A stretch of 64,000 nt of DNA from Actinomycetes bacterium (GCA_025359865.1 JANYDH010000083.1:1-64000), one strand, 5' to 3'. Shown: positions 52,517 to 62,024, counted from the first letter of the stretch. Made by a program: numbers and translations. The notes: generated by a model from the letters alone, not told the origin.

Positions 52517-54964
52517 ACCGAGGCCATCGTCGGCCACCCGGCGGACCACTCGCACCGAAGCAGTCAACGTAGCCGCAGAACCCTGCACCACGATCTGGCG
52601 ATCGCCGGTACGTTCGAGACGCTTCGTCGGGAAGGCCTCCAGGAACATGCCGAGCGAGTCGGTGGTGACGGTAGCAGTGAGTCCAGAGCCGTCGGCCCAC
52701 GCAATGGTCACCTCCGAGCGGGGCTCGAACCCTGAACCGCCGATTCCGATCTCTTGGCCGGCCTGAACAACATCATCGGCGACCGCGATCTTGGGTACGA
52801 ACGATCCAACGCCGTTGACGAGCACACTGGTGTACTGCCCCGTGTCGGTGGTGATGAGGACCGTCGCTGTACGGTAACCGGCCGCTTTGGGGGTGAAGGC
52901 CACCACCACAGCGCAACCCGCACCCGGGATCATCGCCTGCCCCAGGCAGCTGCTTTCCTTGACCTTGAAATCGGTGGGATCGGCGCCGGCCATCTCGATC
53001 GACGCAATCGTGCCGATTGCAAACCCGACATTGTTGATATCGAACGACACCGTCGGGCTCTGCGCCCCGACAACTGCCGGTGCAAAGTCGGCGCCGGCCG
53101 GGCTGGGTGCAAGCAACGGCTCGCCACCCTGTCCGGAAAGCGCGGCAGTAACCGTGACCGGGTGCAAACCAGTGCCGACGACCGTGAGCGTTCCCGTGAT
53201 GGGGCCTTCCACACTGGGGGTGAGCACGATGTTGATCTTGCAGAAATCGCCGGGGACGAGCGGCAGACCATAGCCACACGTACCACCGGTCACCGCGAAA
53301 TCGGGGTTCGACGACGTGATCGACTGCGTGGTGAATGTGGATGGCCCAAGGTTCTTCACGCCGATCCACCATTCGGGACCGGGGAAGGTGACCACGACAG
53401 TGCCGACATCGAGGTCGGGCACCACGACGTGCGCCGGACGGCTGACCGAGGTGACACGACGGCCGGGTTCGGTGGACCCGTTAATTGCGTTGGCCGACAG
53501 CGTGTCGAACACCACTGCGTCGCCATCTGCCGACAACACCGGCCACGAACTCGTTGCAGGTGCCGGCGTGCTATCGGGACGCACGGAAATTCGCTGCAAG
53601 CTACCCAGGTCGACATTGGCGACCACGATGTCGCCATCGTCGACACCTGTGCCGGCCTCGGACTGGACGGGGAAGAAATTGGTGGCCTTGGTGGCGAAAC
53701 CGACCTGAGTACCATCGCTGGTGATGGACGCCTGCCACGCACCGAGGTCGGCCGCTATCGGGGCGCCGCCGGCGGGGTCCGGCTGCGCGCTGACGAGTCG
53801 CAGCGAATGGTCGGATTGGTCGTAACGGTAGATCTGCAGCGGGCACTGCTGTGCGCAGCGCGGCATCACTGCATCGCCGGCGAGGTTTGTCGCCCGCGAC
53901 TGGAACACGACGAACCGGCCGTTGCCAGAGATGGTTGCAACCTCAGCGCCAGCGTCGGCAGGTGCGCGTTTCGGTACTGTGGTCACTGCGGTCGGAGCGG
54001 TCGGATCGGTCGGGACCACTGCGGAGGCGCCAGACACCAAGGTAACTGCGGCGGATTGATCAGGAGCGGCCCGGTCCCAAACGTACACCTGCGTAGTGGC
54101 AAATTCGCCGCCGACGGGCCCCTCGCCCCACACCGAACCGGGCTGGTCGGAGTAAGCGTCGGACGTGAAGGCGACGAACCGTCCGTCTGACGACAGTGAG
54201 GGCTGGCGTTGTCCGAGATACCGGAACGTGGTGTTGGGCACCTCGGGCGGTGTACCGGCCACCGTGTGCTCTCGACCCAGGTCGCCGACGGCAACCGTGA
54301 GGTCGACCACCGTGACCGAAGTGAGCGGGTCCTTACCCTCTCGCGCCTGCTGTGTGAACGCCACTACCGAACCGGATTGCGAAACAGCCGGACGATCCGT
54401 GGGGCTGGCCCTGTCGAGCGCGCTGGTCTCGGTTCCGGTGACGTTCTGGGTGGAGACGAGTTCCCAGTCATCGGGCTGGCCACCACACTGGGGCAACACC
54501 AATCGGTAGACATCCCAACGATCGCCCTGGTCGTCGTCGCGGAACATGTCGTAGGCGATCTCGGTGGTGGCAACGACCGTGCACCCGTCGCCGCTGATTG
54601 CCGGCAGCACGCTGTCGCCCAAGCGGATGCCCGGCACGGGCAGGGTGAGCTCGACCACCTCGTCGGAGGCAAGACCGGAATCCGATGCGACTGCGTCGTG
54701 CGCGAAGGTGTCGCGGAGGTACACCGTGCTGGTGCGGTCACCAGCCTCGGCAGGGGGGCCGGCAAAAACCACCCATCGACCGTCTTGCGACACCGACGGA
54801 CGTGAGGCGTAGACAACAGCAGAATCGGCGGGTGCGGTACTGTCGGTTGTCGCTGGGAGCGGACGCGACGAAGCAGCAATGGCGGGGGGACCCCCGATGC
54901 CTGCTCCAATTGCCAGCGCACCTACACCGAGGAGCCAGCGTCGTGTCGTTTCGTGTGATCCCAT
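52496..54964 (-). CDS. secreted beta-propeller / choice-of-anchor D protein
   Basis: This 822-residue exported protein begins ETTRRWLLGVGALAIGAG, a twin-arginine-like signal (RRW), then an AIAAS cleavage region. Residues ~45-520 contain repeated TolB-like beta-propeller blades (SVSQDGRWVVFAG, PAISGDGCTVVATT, SLSSDGRFVAFTSDA, TISGNGRFVVFQSRA). Two choice-of-anchor D/ASH-type domains follow (NLGPSTFTTQSITSSNPDFA, NNVGFAIGTIASIEMAGADP), and a C-terminal IPT-like stretch (GIGGSGFEPRSEVTIAWADG). It may be a surface or secreted protein. The ligand is unknown. Confidence 0.82.
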   Translation of the reverse strand: MGSHETTRRWLLGVGALAIGAGIGGPPAIAASSRPLPATTDSTAPADSAVVYASRPSVSQDGRWVVFAGPPAEAGDRTSTVYLRDTFAHDAVASDSGLASDEVVELTLPVPGIRLGDSVLPAISGDGCTVVATTEIAYDMFRDDDQGDRWDVYRLVLPQCGGQPDDWELVSTQNVTGTETSALDRASPTDRPAVSQSGSVVAFTQQAREGKDPLTSVTVVDLTVAVGDLGREHTVAGTPPEVPNTTFRYLGQRQPSLSSDGRFVAFTSDAYSDQPGSVWGEGPVGGEFATTQVYVWDRAAPDQSAAVTLVSGASAVVPTDPTAPTAVTTVPKRAPADAGAEVATISGNGRFVVFQSRATNLAGDAVMPRCAQQCPLQIYRYDQSDHSLRLVSAQPDPAGGAPIAADLGAWQASITSDGTQVGFATKATNFFPVQSEAGTGVDDGDIVVANVDLGSLQRISVRPDSTPAPATSSWPVLSADGDAVVFDTLSANAINGSTEPGRRVTSVSRPAHVVVPDLDVGTVVVTFPGPEWWIGVKNLGPSTFTTQSITSSNPDFAVTGGTCGYGLPLVPGDFCKINIVLTPSVEGPITGTLTVVGTGLHPVTVTAALSGQGGEPLLAPSPAGADFAPAVVGAQSPTVSFDINNVGFAIGTIASIEMAGADPTDFKVKESSCLGQAMIPGAGCAVVVAFTPKAAGYRTATVLITTDTGQYTSVLVNGVGSFVPKIAVADDVVQAGQEIGIGGSGFEPRSEVTIAWADGSGLTATVTTDSLGMFLEAFPTKRLERTGDRQIVVQGSAATLTASVRVVRRVADDGLGSPVWGS

Positions 54965-54995
54965 TTCCGTCTTTCAAACTCGCTAGCACCATAGC

Positions 54996-55757
54996 TCAAC
55001 GGGCGAAGAACCCGACCAGCGCATCCACCGATCCTGCAAGTGAGTGATCGGCGGCGACAACGCTGACCTTGAGACCCGCCGCCTCACTCTCGGCCGCGGT
55101 TTGCGGGCCGATCACCGCTACCACCGCCGGCGCTGTCGTGCCGAACACTTCGACCCATGCCCTGGCCTGCGATCCGCTGGTGAACAGCACGGCGTGAGCA
55201 CGCAACGCCTGCAGCTGATCCGCCGACGTGGGCACGAGCGGAACGGCCTCGTGCGTATCGATCCGCTCGACCACCCAGCCGAGTCGACCGAGACCGTCGA
55301 CCAGCGTGGGTGCGCCGCCGGATGCCTGAACGACCACCACCGCACCGGTACCGGCTGCGTACGGACGCGGAAATACCTCGACCAGGCCGTGCGCGCTCTG
55401 GCGTTGGGCGGTGAGATCGACTCGGGGTAGCACAGCAGCGGTGGAGGCGCCCACCGCTGCGATCTGAGCGGGGCAGTCGTGCAACATCGGCGCCACCCGG
55501 CTTGCAGCGTTGGGGGACGCCACAACTACCCAGTCGGCCGCACCGAGTTGGCCGAGTGCCGAGCGAAGGGCGTTGTCGACATCGTGATCGATGATCCGGA
55601 TGAGTGGCATCACAACCGTACTAGCGCCTCGGGCCTGGAGCAGGTCGACGAGCGCCACAGCCTGGTCGGCCGGACGCGTGATCAGCACGGTCACTCCCTG
55701 GAGCGGGCCAGATGCCTGCACATGGCCGGGTTTCGACCGGGCCTCAGAGGTGTTCAC
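54996..55757 (-). CDS. hemD: uroporphyrinogen III synthase
   Basis: HemD closes the hydroxymethylbilane ring. The 253-residue protein opens PLQGVTVLITRPADQA and has VVVASPNAASR, LTAQRQSAHGL and HAVLFTSGSQARAW, the diffuse motifs of the family. GTG 55757 is chosen 4 bp after the hemC stop; the long frame to 56135 lies inside hemC. HemD proteins are poorly conserved, but position settles the identity. It is the last gene of rex-hemA-hemC-hemD. Confidence 0.92.
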   Translation of the reverse strand: MNTSEARSKPGHVQASGPLQGVTVLITRPADQAVALVDLLQARGASTVVMPLIRIIDHDVDNALRSALGQLGAADWVVVASPNAASRVAPMLHDCPAQIAAVGASTAAVLPRVDLTAQRQSAHGLVEVFPRPYAAGTGAVVVVQASGGAPTLVDGLGRLGWVVERIDTHEAVPLVPTSADQLQALRAHAVLFTSGSQARAWVEVFGTTAPAVVAVIGPQTAAESEAAGLKVSVVAADHSLAGSVDALVGFFAR

Positions 55758-55761
55758 CGGC

Positions 55762-56676
55762 TCACAGCCCGGCGAGCTCGTCGCGCATCGCGCCAGCCAA
55801 CCGTTGGGCATCGACGACTGGATCGGCACCTGCGATCGGCAGCGTTCGCCGCAAGGCAACGCCTCGCTCGGGATCAGCCAGGAACGCCCGCAACACCGTG
55901 CCACGACCATCATCAGTCCGAGCGCGCGAGTCGACGTGTGCGCCGACCGGCAACGAGCACCCCGAACCGAGCATGGCGAGAAATGCCCGCTCGACTTCGA
56001 CGGCGCAGCGGGTCGCAACATGATCGACCGCCTCCACCAATCGACGGGTTTCAACATCGTCGGATCCGCACTCGACCGCAACACAACCCTGCCCGACGGC
56101 GGGGACGAACGACTCGACCGAAAGGACTTCGGCAACGTGATCCGTCAGACCGAGGATCTCGAGGGCGGCCACGGCCATGAGGATCGATCCACCCGCCGGG
56201 ATTTTGGACAACCGGGTCTGGATGTTGCCGCGCAGTTCGACTACCTGGAGATCGGGCCGCAGCGAAGCAAGCTGGGCCCGACGCCGTACTGACCCGGTTG
56301 CCACCGTGGCACCCTCGTCGAGTTGATCGAGCGCGCGACCGACCAGCGCGTCGTTGGCACTGCGACGCTCGCAGAACGCAGCAATCACGAGTCCGTCGCC
56401 AGGAGTGGACGGCAAGTCTTTCGCCGAATGAGCGGCCAGATCGGCGCGGCCTTCCAGTACCGCCCGTTGGACCTCCTTGACGAAGACCCCTTGTCCGCCG
56501 ATCTCGTGGAGTGGGACATCTTGGCGCTGGTCGCCAATGGTGTCGACGAAGACGAGCTCGACGGTGAGACCAGGGTGCGCCGAACGGAGTGCGCCGGCCA
56601 CCGATTCTGCCTGCGTACGGGCCTGTGCGCTGGAGCGGGTGGCGATCCGCAACACATCCGAGCGAGACGCGGTCAC
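55762..56676 (-). CDS. hemC: porphobilinogen deaminase (hydroxymethylbilane synthase)
   Basis: HemC polymerises four porphobilinogens to hydroxymethylbilane. There are 304 residues from the GTG at 56676. RIATRSSAQARTQAESVA, the flexible loop HSAKDLPSTP, RRRAQLASLRPDL, and the dipyrromethane-binding Cys in LGSGCSLPVGAH are visible. It overlaps the hemA stop (GTGA). Confidence 0.96.
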   Translation of the reverse strand: MTASRSDVLRIATRSSAQARTQAESVAGALRSAHPGLTVELVFVDTIGDQRQDVPLHEIGGQGVFVKEVQRAVLEGRADLAAHSAKDLPSTPGDGLVIAAFCERRSANDALVGRALDQLDEGATVATGSVRRRAQLASLRPDLQVVELRGNIQTRLSKIPAGGSILMAVAALEILGLTDHVAEVLSVESFVPAVGQGCVAVECGSDDVETRRLVEAVDHVATRCAVEVERAFLAMLGSGCSLPVGAHVDSRARTDDGRGTVLRAFLADPERGVALRRTLPIAGADPVVDAQRLAGAMRDELAGL

Positions 56677-57932
56677 GACAGATCGAACAGGTCGCGCATC
56701 GCCGCTGCGTTGCGCTCGCCCTGCGATGTACCGGCGCCTTCTTTCAGTTGCACCGACGGTCGATGCAGCAACTTCGCGACGATCCCCTTGGTGAGCGCCT
56801 CGACTGCGGCACGCTGCGCCTCGTCGAGTGCACCGAGCTTGGAAGCGAACCGGAGCGTCTCGGCCTGGCGCACGATCTCGGCGCGCTCGTGCAACATCGA
56901 GACCAACGGCGCCGCTTGGCGCGAGGTGACGTCGACGAAGAACCGCTCGACCTCTTCTTGAACGATGGCACGGACGTGCACAGCTTCATGGGCGCGGTGT
57001 TCGATGCCTTTGGCCGCCCAGTCGCGGAGGTCGTCGAGATCGAGCAAGGTGACGCCCAGGCAGGTCGCAACCCCTGGTGAGACATTGCGGGGGACCGCGA
57101 TATCGATGATCAGTAATGGCGACGTGACGTTCTCGCGTGCCCGCTCGAGTAGTTCCGCATCGACGACGACCGTGTCGGCCCGACTGCAGGTGACCAACAC
57201 CTCAGCGCGGCCGAGCGCGTCGGCGAGGTTGCCGTAGGGCTCCACCGAACCATGCACTCGCTGCGCCAACGTGACCGCACGCTCGTGTGTGCGATTGGTG
57301 ACGACGATGTCGGTAACGCCTGCACCGGACAGCGCAACGGCGACACCTTCGCCCATCTCGCCGGCACCGACGACGAGCACTCGCCGGTCGATGAGTGAAC
57401 CCAACCGTTCGGCCGCCATTTCAACCGCAGCGTGGCTGACCGATGTCGTAGAACGGCTGATCGCGGTCTCGGTGCGCGCCCGCTTACCAGTCTCGAGTGC
57501 GTGCCGGAAGAGCAGGTTCAACGTGGCTTTGGCTCCACCTTCGGCCTGGGCGGACTCCCACGCGTTGCGGACCTGGCCGAGTATCTCGGTTTCGCCGAGT
57601 ACGGCAGAGTCGAGCCCGGAAGCCACCTCGAACAGGTGCGTGACCGCTGCAGCATCGTGCTGGCTGTACAGATGAGGGTGGAGTTCCTCTGGATCGATTC
57701 CGCCGAGTTCGCAAAAGAAGTCACGAATGTCGGCGTAGGCACCGTGGAAGAGTTCTGCGACTGCGTACACCTCGGTGCGGTTACATGTGCTGACCACAAC
57801 GGCCTCGCGCACGTTGGCCCGCGAGACCAGCCCGGTAATGGCTTTGGCCAGGTCTTTTGGCGATACGGACACGCGCTCGAGTAGCGATAGAGGCCCTGTG
57901 CGTTGGTTGACACCGATCACCACAATGGACAT
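56673..57932 (-). CDS. hemA: glutamyl-tRNA reductase
   Basis: HemA reduces glutamyl-tRNA to glutamate-1-semialdehyde, the first committed step of the C5 pathway. The catalytic Cys is in VVSTCNRTEVYAV near residue 50, with GLDSAVLGETEILGQVRNAW downstream. The NADPH site is VLVVGAGEMGEGVAVAL. The dimerisation domain is at the C-terminus. 419 residues from ATG 57932. It is 12 bp downstream of the rex stop. Confidence 0.97.
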   Translation of the reverse strand: MSIVVIGVNQRTGPLSLLERVSVSPKDLAKAITGLVSRANVREAVVVSTCNRTEVYAVAELFHGAYADIRDFFCELGGIDPEELHPHLYSQHDAAAVTHLFEVASGLDSAVLGETEILGQVRNAWESAQAEGGAKATLNLLFRHALETGKRARTETAISRSTTSVSHAAVEMAAERLGSLIDRRVLVVGAGEMGEGVAVALSGAGVTDIVVTNRTHERAVTLAQRVHGSVEPYGNLADALGRAEVLVTCSRADTVVVDAELLERARENVTSPLLIIDIAVPRNVSPGVATCLGVTLLDLDDLRDWAAKGIEHRAHEAVHVRAIVQEEVERFFVDVTSRQAAPLVSMLHERAEIVRQAETLRFASKLGALDEAQRAAVEALTKGIVAKLLHRPSVQLKEGAGTSQGERNAAAMRDLFDLS

Positions 57933-57944
57933 ACGCCACCTACC

Positions 57945-58697
57945 CTAAGCGTTCGCGCTGCGACGTGCCACACCGTTGTCGGTAGCGAGACCAACGACCG
58001 TGGCGGAGTGGGAGCTGCCCTGGCCGTGAGCCGCAAGGGATCGACGATGTTCGTAGTAGCTGAGAATCTGCAATTCGGCCGCAAGATCGACCTTGCGAAC
58101 CTCGACAGAGCGCGGAACCGAGAGCACGACCGGCGCGAAATTGAGGATGCTCGTGACACCCGCTCTGACCAGCCGTTCGGCGGCATCTTGGGCACCAGAG
58201 GCTGATGTGGCCACTACACCGATGTTGATCTGCTTGGACTGCACGATCTCAGATAGTTCGTCGATGTGGCGCACAAGCACGCCACCTAGGACAGAACCCA
58301 CCTTTTCCGGATCGACGTCGACAACCGCTGCAACAGGAAAACCCCGCTGGGAGAACCCTCCATGACCGGCAAGGGCGTGACCGAGATTGCCGGCACCGAC
58401 GATGACCACCGGCCAGTCGTGAGTGAGGCCCAACTCACGCCGAACCTGATACACGAGGTACGCCACCACGTACCCAACACCACGCGTGCCATAGCTACCC
58501 AGAAAGCTGAGATCTTTGCGAACCTTCGCAGCATTGACCCCGGCCAAGTCGGCCAGCCCATCGGACGAAATGCTCTCCACCTCGTCGTCCGCGAGTTCGC
58601 CGAGTATCCGCAGGTACACCGGCAGTCGGGCGACCGTGGCTTCTGGGATTCGTCGACGGGTGCGTTCGGACGGCATGACAACAACCACGTTATGCAT
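57945..58697 (-). CDS. rex: redox-sensing transcriptional repressor Rex
   Basis: Rex senses the NADH/NAD+ ratio and represses respiration and haem genes. The winged helix is at the N-terminus (IPEATVARLPVYLRILGEL and VNAAKVRKDLSFLGSYGTRG). The NAD-binding Rossmann motif is VIVGAGNLGHALAGH near residue 95. ATG 58697 is used; an ATG at 58676 is an alternative. In Streptomyces, rex heads rex-hemACD and is autoregulated. A matching candidate operator lies just upstream (58699-58714). Confidence 0.95.
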   Translation of the reverse strand: MHNVVVVMPSERTRRRIPEATVARLPVYLRILGELADDEVESISSDGLADLAGVNAAKVRKDLSFLGSYGTRGVGYVVAYLVYQVRRELGLTHDWPVVIVGAGNLGHALAGHGGFSQRGFPVAAVVDVDPEKVGSVLGGVLVRHIDELSEIVQSKQINIGVVATSASGAQDAAERLVRAGVTSILNFAPVVLSVPRSVEVRKVDLAAELQILSYYEHRRSLAAHGQGSSHSATVVGLATDNGVARRSANA

Positions 58698-58715
58698 TCG
58701 TGCGCGCGTTCACAA
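58698..58715 (-). promoter_or_regulatory. candidate Rex operator (ROP-like half-palindrome)
   Basis: On the minus strand the sequence TGTGAACGCGCGCACG lies immediately upstream of the rex start. Compared with the Streptomyces ROP consensus (TGTGAAC-N3-TTCACA), the left arm is perfect and the right arm matches 3 of 6. The site would sit in the rex-hem promoter. This match was made by eye. Confidence 0.4.
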
Positions 58716-58748
58716 AGCGCGGCAACGAGATCGCTACCCTCGCGGCCG

Positions 58749-59471
58749 ATGAACACCGCGCTCGCTGCCGCCGCCACTCTCGTGGCCCTTGCGTTCGCGC
58801 TCACCACGCTCGACCGCTGGCTTCGACGGAGGCGACCGCACGATCTGGCTTGGTCCATCTCACTGATGCTCTTCACGGTGGGCGCTGGCGCACTGTGGTG
58901 GGCCGAAGGACAGGGCTGGACACTCGCCACGTTTCGCGTCTTCTATCTTGCCGGAGCCGTGCTCGATGTGCCCTGGCTCGCGCTCGGCACGATCTACTTG
59001 CTGGCCGGATCACGAGCAGGCCGAGCCACACAGCGCTGGCTGGTGGCGCTGAGTTGGTTCAGTGTTGGCGTCGTGGCGTTTTCGGAAACCAGAGCCGAGG
59101 TCAGCGGAGGCGAATTGCCCACCGGCAAAGACGTGTTCGGCATCGCGCCTCGGGTGTTGGCCGCGGTGGGCTCCGGGCTATCCGCCACGGTGATCGTTGT
59201 GGGGGCGCTCTGGAGCGCGTGGCGACTAGCGCGCCATCGCGCTCCGTCACTCGACGGCAGTCGCGCTACTTCAGCGCCCGGAAGGCTTGTCGTCGGCAAC
59301 GTGCTCATCGCCGTCGGCACTCTGGTGCTGTCGGCGAGCGGGACGCTGGCCGGTCGTCTCGGAAAGGATCAAGCGTTCATCGTCACCTTGCTCGTGGGCA
59401 TCGTGGTGTTGTACGCCGGTTTCCTCGTGGCGTCGGCCGGACCCAGCACACGGCCGCACCGTGTTAGATGA
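58749..59471 (+). CDS. seven-helix membrane protein of unknown function
   Basis: This 240-residue integral membrane protein has about seven hydrophobic segments (for example AAAATLVALAFALTTL, WSISLMLFTVGAGALWWAE, LVAGIVVLYAGFLVA-like near the C-terminus). No domain was recognised. It is divergent from rex (51 bp), so it could be another Rex-regulated gene. It ends 8 bp inside the convergent acyl-CoA ligase gene. Confidence 0.75.
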   Translation: MNTALAAAATLVALAFALTTLDRWLRRRRPHDLAWSISLMLFTVGAGALWWAEGQGWTLATFRVFYLAGAVLDVPWLALGTIYLLAGSRAGRATQRWLVALSWFSVGVVAFSETRAEVSGGELPTGKDVFGIAPRVLAAVGSGLSATVIVVGALWSAWRLARHRAPSLDGSRATSAPGRLVVGNVLIAVGTLVLSASGTLAGRLGKDQAFIVTLLVGIVVLYAGFLVASAGPSTRPHRVR

Positions 59472-60978
59472 GTGAACGACGCAGCAGTTTGCCGCTGACG
59501 TTGCGCGGTAACTCTGGCACGAAGATGATCTTGGTGGGGCACTTGTAACGAGCCAGATGGTCGAGGCACCAGTGGATCAACTGCTCTTCGTCGAGATCGG
59601 CTCCAGCACCGGGAACCACGAAGGCCTTGACGGCCTCACCCGTATGCGGATGGGGTACGCCGACCACACCGACCTCAGCCACCCCCGGATGCTCGGTCAG
59701 TATCTCTTCGACCTCGGCGGGGTACACGTTGAAACCACTGACGATGATGAGGTCTTTGGCTCGGTCGACCAGATACAGGTAGCCATCCGCGTCGACAGTC
59801 GCGATGTCACCGGTGCGCAGCCAACCGTCGGCCGTCAGCACCTTGGCAGTCTGCTCGGGATCGTGCAGATAGCCCTGGAACACGTTGGGACCCTTCACCC
59901 AGATCTCACCAGCGTCGCCCTCGAGTGCGTCATCGCCGCTTTCGTCGACAAGGCGGACATCGACACCGTCGAGCACCTTGCCGACAGATCCGATCTTGGT
60001 GGGCAAACCGGCGGAGCTGGTGACGACCGGCGACGCCTCGGTGAGCCCGTAACCCTCGGACAACTCCAGACCGAACCGGTCACGGAGACGGCGCATAGCC
60101 TCCTCCGGCATTTTGGCTGCACCAGTGAGCGCCAGACGTACGGTGGCAAAACTGTCGGCGGGCGCCTCGTCGAAATGCGAAAATGCCAGCCACATCGGAG
60201 GTGCACCAGGAACGACGGTGACTCCGCGCTCACGGATGGTCTCGAGCGCTGTCGATGGGTCGAACCGTTGAACGAGCACGATCGTGGCCCCACGAGCCAG
60301 GGTGAGCCCGAGCACGACATTCAAGCCGAAGATGTGAAACATCGGCAGCACCCCGAAGACGACATCGCTGTGCTCGATACCGACCTGCGCCGAGCGACCC
60401 TGGTCGAGGTTGGCTTGCAGGTTGCCATGGCTGAGCATTGCGGCGCGGGGCGAACCAGCAGTGCCACTGGTGAACATGAGCACCGCCAGCGTGTCGGGCT
60501 CGACCTCGACGACAGGAACTGGGTCACTGAGCAAGAGTTCGGTAAGTTCGATCGAGCCGGGCATCGGGCCACCGCCTGTGATACGCGAGACGGTGTGTTC
60601 GGTTGCGACAACAGCAACCACCGATGGCACCGCTGCACGGTCGACACCGGCCCACGCTGCCGCAGCGGTGGGCTCGACCACCACCACCTTGGCCGACACT
60701 GCAGCGAGTTCGCGCTCGATCTCGGGGGCCGGGCTGGTGGGATTGAGCGGTACAGCCACTGCGCCAAGACCGAGCGTGGCGAGATACGTGATGACGAAGT
60801 GGCGGCCATTGCCGCACAGCATCGCTACACGGTCGCCCGACTGCACACCGATCCCGGCAAGGCCACCGCGCAGGTGGGCAACCTGGTCGCGTAGCTCGCC
60901 GTAGGTGGTGTCGCGGCCGCGACTGATGAGGGCCACGCCCTGCGCATCATGGGCGTCGATCAGATGTGCAAGATTCAC
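59464..60978 (-). CDS. AMP-dependent acyl-CoA synthetase (long-chain fatty-acid type)
   Basis: This 504-residue ANL-superfamily ligase activates a carboxylic acid to acyl-CoA through an acyl-AMP. The ATP-binding loop is LMFTSGTAGSPRAAMLSHG, the A5 motif is GYGLTEASPV, and the A7/A8 hinge reads TGDIATVDADGYLYLVDRAKD. IVSGFNVYPAEVEEIL follows, and the C-terminal catalytic Lys is in NVSGKLLRR. Length and motifs fit medium/long-chain FadD proteins. Substrate not determinable. Confidence 0.93.
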   Translation of the reverse strand: MNLAHLIDAHDAQGVALISRGRDTTYGELRDQVAHLRGGLAGIGVQSGDRVAMLCGNGRHFVITYLATLGLGAVAVPLNPTSPAPEIERELAAVSAKVVVVEPTAAAAWAGVDRAAVPSVVAVVATEHTVSRITGGGPMPGSIELTELLLSDPVPVVEVEPDTLAVLMFTSGTAGSPRAAMLSHGNLQANLDQGRSAQVGIEHSDVVFGVLPMFHIFGLNVVLGLTLARGATIVLVQRFDPSTALETIRERGVTVVPGAPPMWLAFSHFDEAPADSFATVRLALTGAAKMPEEAMRRLRDRFGLELSEGYGLTEASPVVTSSAGLPTKIGSVGKVLDGVDVRLVDESGDDALEGDAGEIWVKGPNVFQGYLHDPEQTAKVLTADGWLRTGDIATVDADGYLYLVDRAKDLIIVSGFNVYPAEVEEILTEHPGVAEVGVVGVPHPHTGEAVKAFVVPGAGADLDEEQLIHWCLDHLARYKCPTKIIFVPELPRNVSGKLLRRSLI

Positions 60979-61055
60979 AGCGTCACCATTCCCCGACGAG
61001 TTACCCCGCCACCAACTCCGAGCATGCTAGTGCCGCCAGCGCGGGGCAACGCGGT

Positions 61056-61139
61056 TCAGAGGCGGAGCAGCGAGATGATTCCGGCAGCCAGGATGGCGAC
61101 GAGGAGCAGGCCGAGGGTGAGTGTGGTGGCTGGGCGCAT
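61056..61139 (-). CDS. 27-residue single-helix membrane peptide
   Basis: A short reading frame encodes MRPATTLTLGLLLVAILAAG followed by IISLLRL: a positively charged start, one hydrophobic helix, and an Arg near the end. The ATG follows GGGGGTG by a few bases, and the gene begins 12 bp after the SAM-hydrolase stop on the same strand. It is too short for routine gene calling. Coding status is unproven. Confidence 0.45.
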   Translation of the reverse strand: MRPATTLTLGLLLVAILAAGIISLLRL

Positions 61140-61151
61140 GGCACCCCCAGG

Positions 61152-62024
61152 CTACCGAGTAGGACGCAACGTAACCGGACTGGTGACACCGAGTACCTCG
61201 CCACCGTCTAGAGCACCCAAGATCACCATCTCGCCCGCCGCAATTCCGAGTTCCTCGGCAGCGGATCGTCGAGCCAACGCCAGGGTCAGTAGACCTGCAC
61301 CATCGACGATCAGGCCTATGGCTCCGATGCGGACACCATCGAAATGGGTGGCCATCGTGGCCGTACGGCGCACCGGAGCATCCGGAGCGTGCACCGTGAT
61401 CGACATGTGTCCTCCCCATTGCTCGACCTCGTCGGGGCCGACGTTGAGCTGGCAGTTACCGAATCGGTCGACCCACAGCACCTCACAGAGCAAGGAGCCA
61501 GCGTCCTCACGCGGTAACGGCACCACGCCGGGGACAAGCAGGTCGGGGTCGATCGGCGTGCCGACTTCGTAGAGGTCGACGCCGTTGCAGAGATGGCCGG
61601 CCACCGGGGCGAACACGTCACGTGCGGCGAACGTTGCGCCAGGCGCCGGCAAATGCAGGTCCGACAGGTCGAGCACCACCGACCGCCCAGCCCCCCCGGC
61701 GAGAGCGACAGCAGGGGCCAGCACCCCATTGTCGGGCCCGATGATCACACCATCACCGCCTGCGACTTCGATAGCCACGGCACGACGCGACGACCCGACA
61801 CCAGGGTCGACGGTCGCCATCACCACCCCGTCGGGGACATAGGCGATACACCGCGCGAGCGCAAGGCTGCCGGCACGGATGTCGAACGGTGCGATGCCAT
61901 GGGTGAGGTCGATCACCACGACGTGCGGCGCGATATCTCGGATGACGGCCTTGACCACACCGACGAACTCATCCTTGGTGCCCAGATCGGACAAGAACGA
62001 GACGGTGTCGTAGCGGCGGCCCAT
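61152..62024 (-). CDS. SAM hydroxide adenosyltransferase (DUF62 family)
   Basis: This enzyme family hydrolyses S-adenosylmethionine to adenosine and methionine, and is related to chlorinase/fluorinase. The 290-residue protein has FLSDLGTKDEFVGVVKAVI (start Asp), VIDLTHGIAPFDIRAG, VDPGVGSSRRAVAI, IGPDNGVL and the later D-R-F-GN block (WVDRFGNCQLNV). Halogenase-specific loops are not evident. ATG 62024 is preferred; a GTG at 62033 is an alternative. A terminator-bearing structured leader lies directly upstream. Confidence 0.9.
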   Translation of the reverse strand: MGRRYDTVSFLSDLGTKDEFVGVVKAVIRDIAPHVVVIDLTHGIAPFDIRAGSLALARCIAYVPDGVVMATVDPGVGSSRRAVAIEVAGGDGVIIGPDNGVLAPAVALAGGAGRSVVLDLSDLHLPAPGATFAARDVFAPVAGHLCNGVDLYEVGTPIDPDLLVPGVVPLPREDAGSLLCEVLWVDRFGNCQLNVGPDEVEQWGGHMSITVHAPDAPVRRTATMATHFDGVRIGAIGLIVDGAGLLTLALARRSAAEELGIAAGEMVILGALDGGEVLGVTSPVTLRPTR

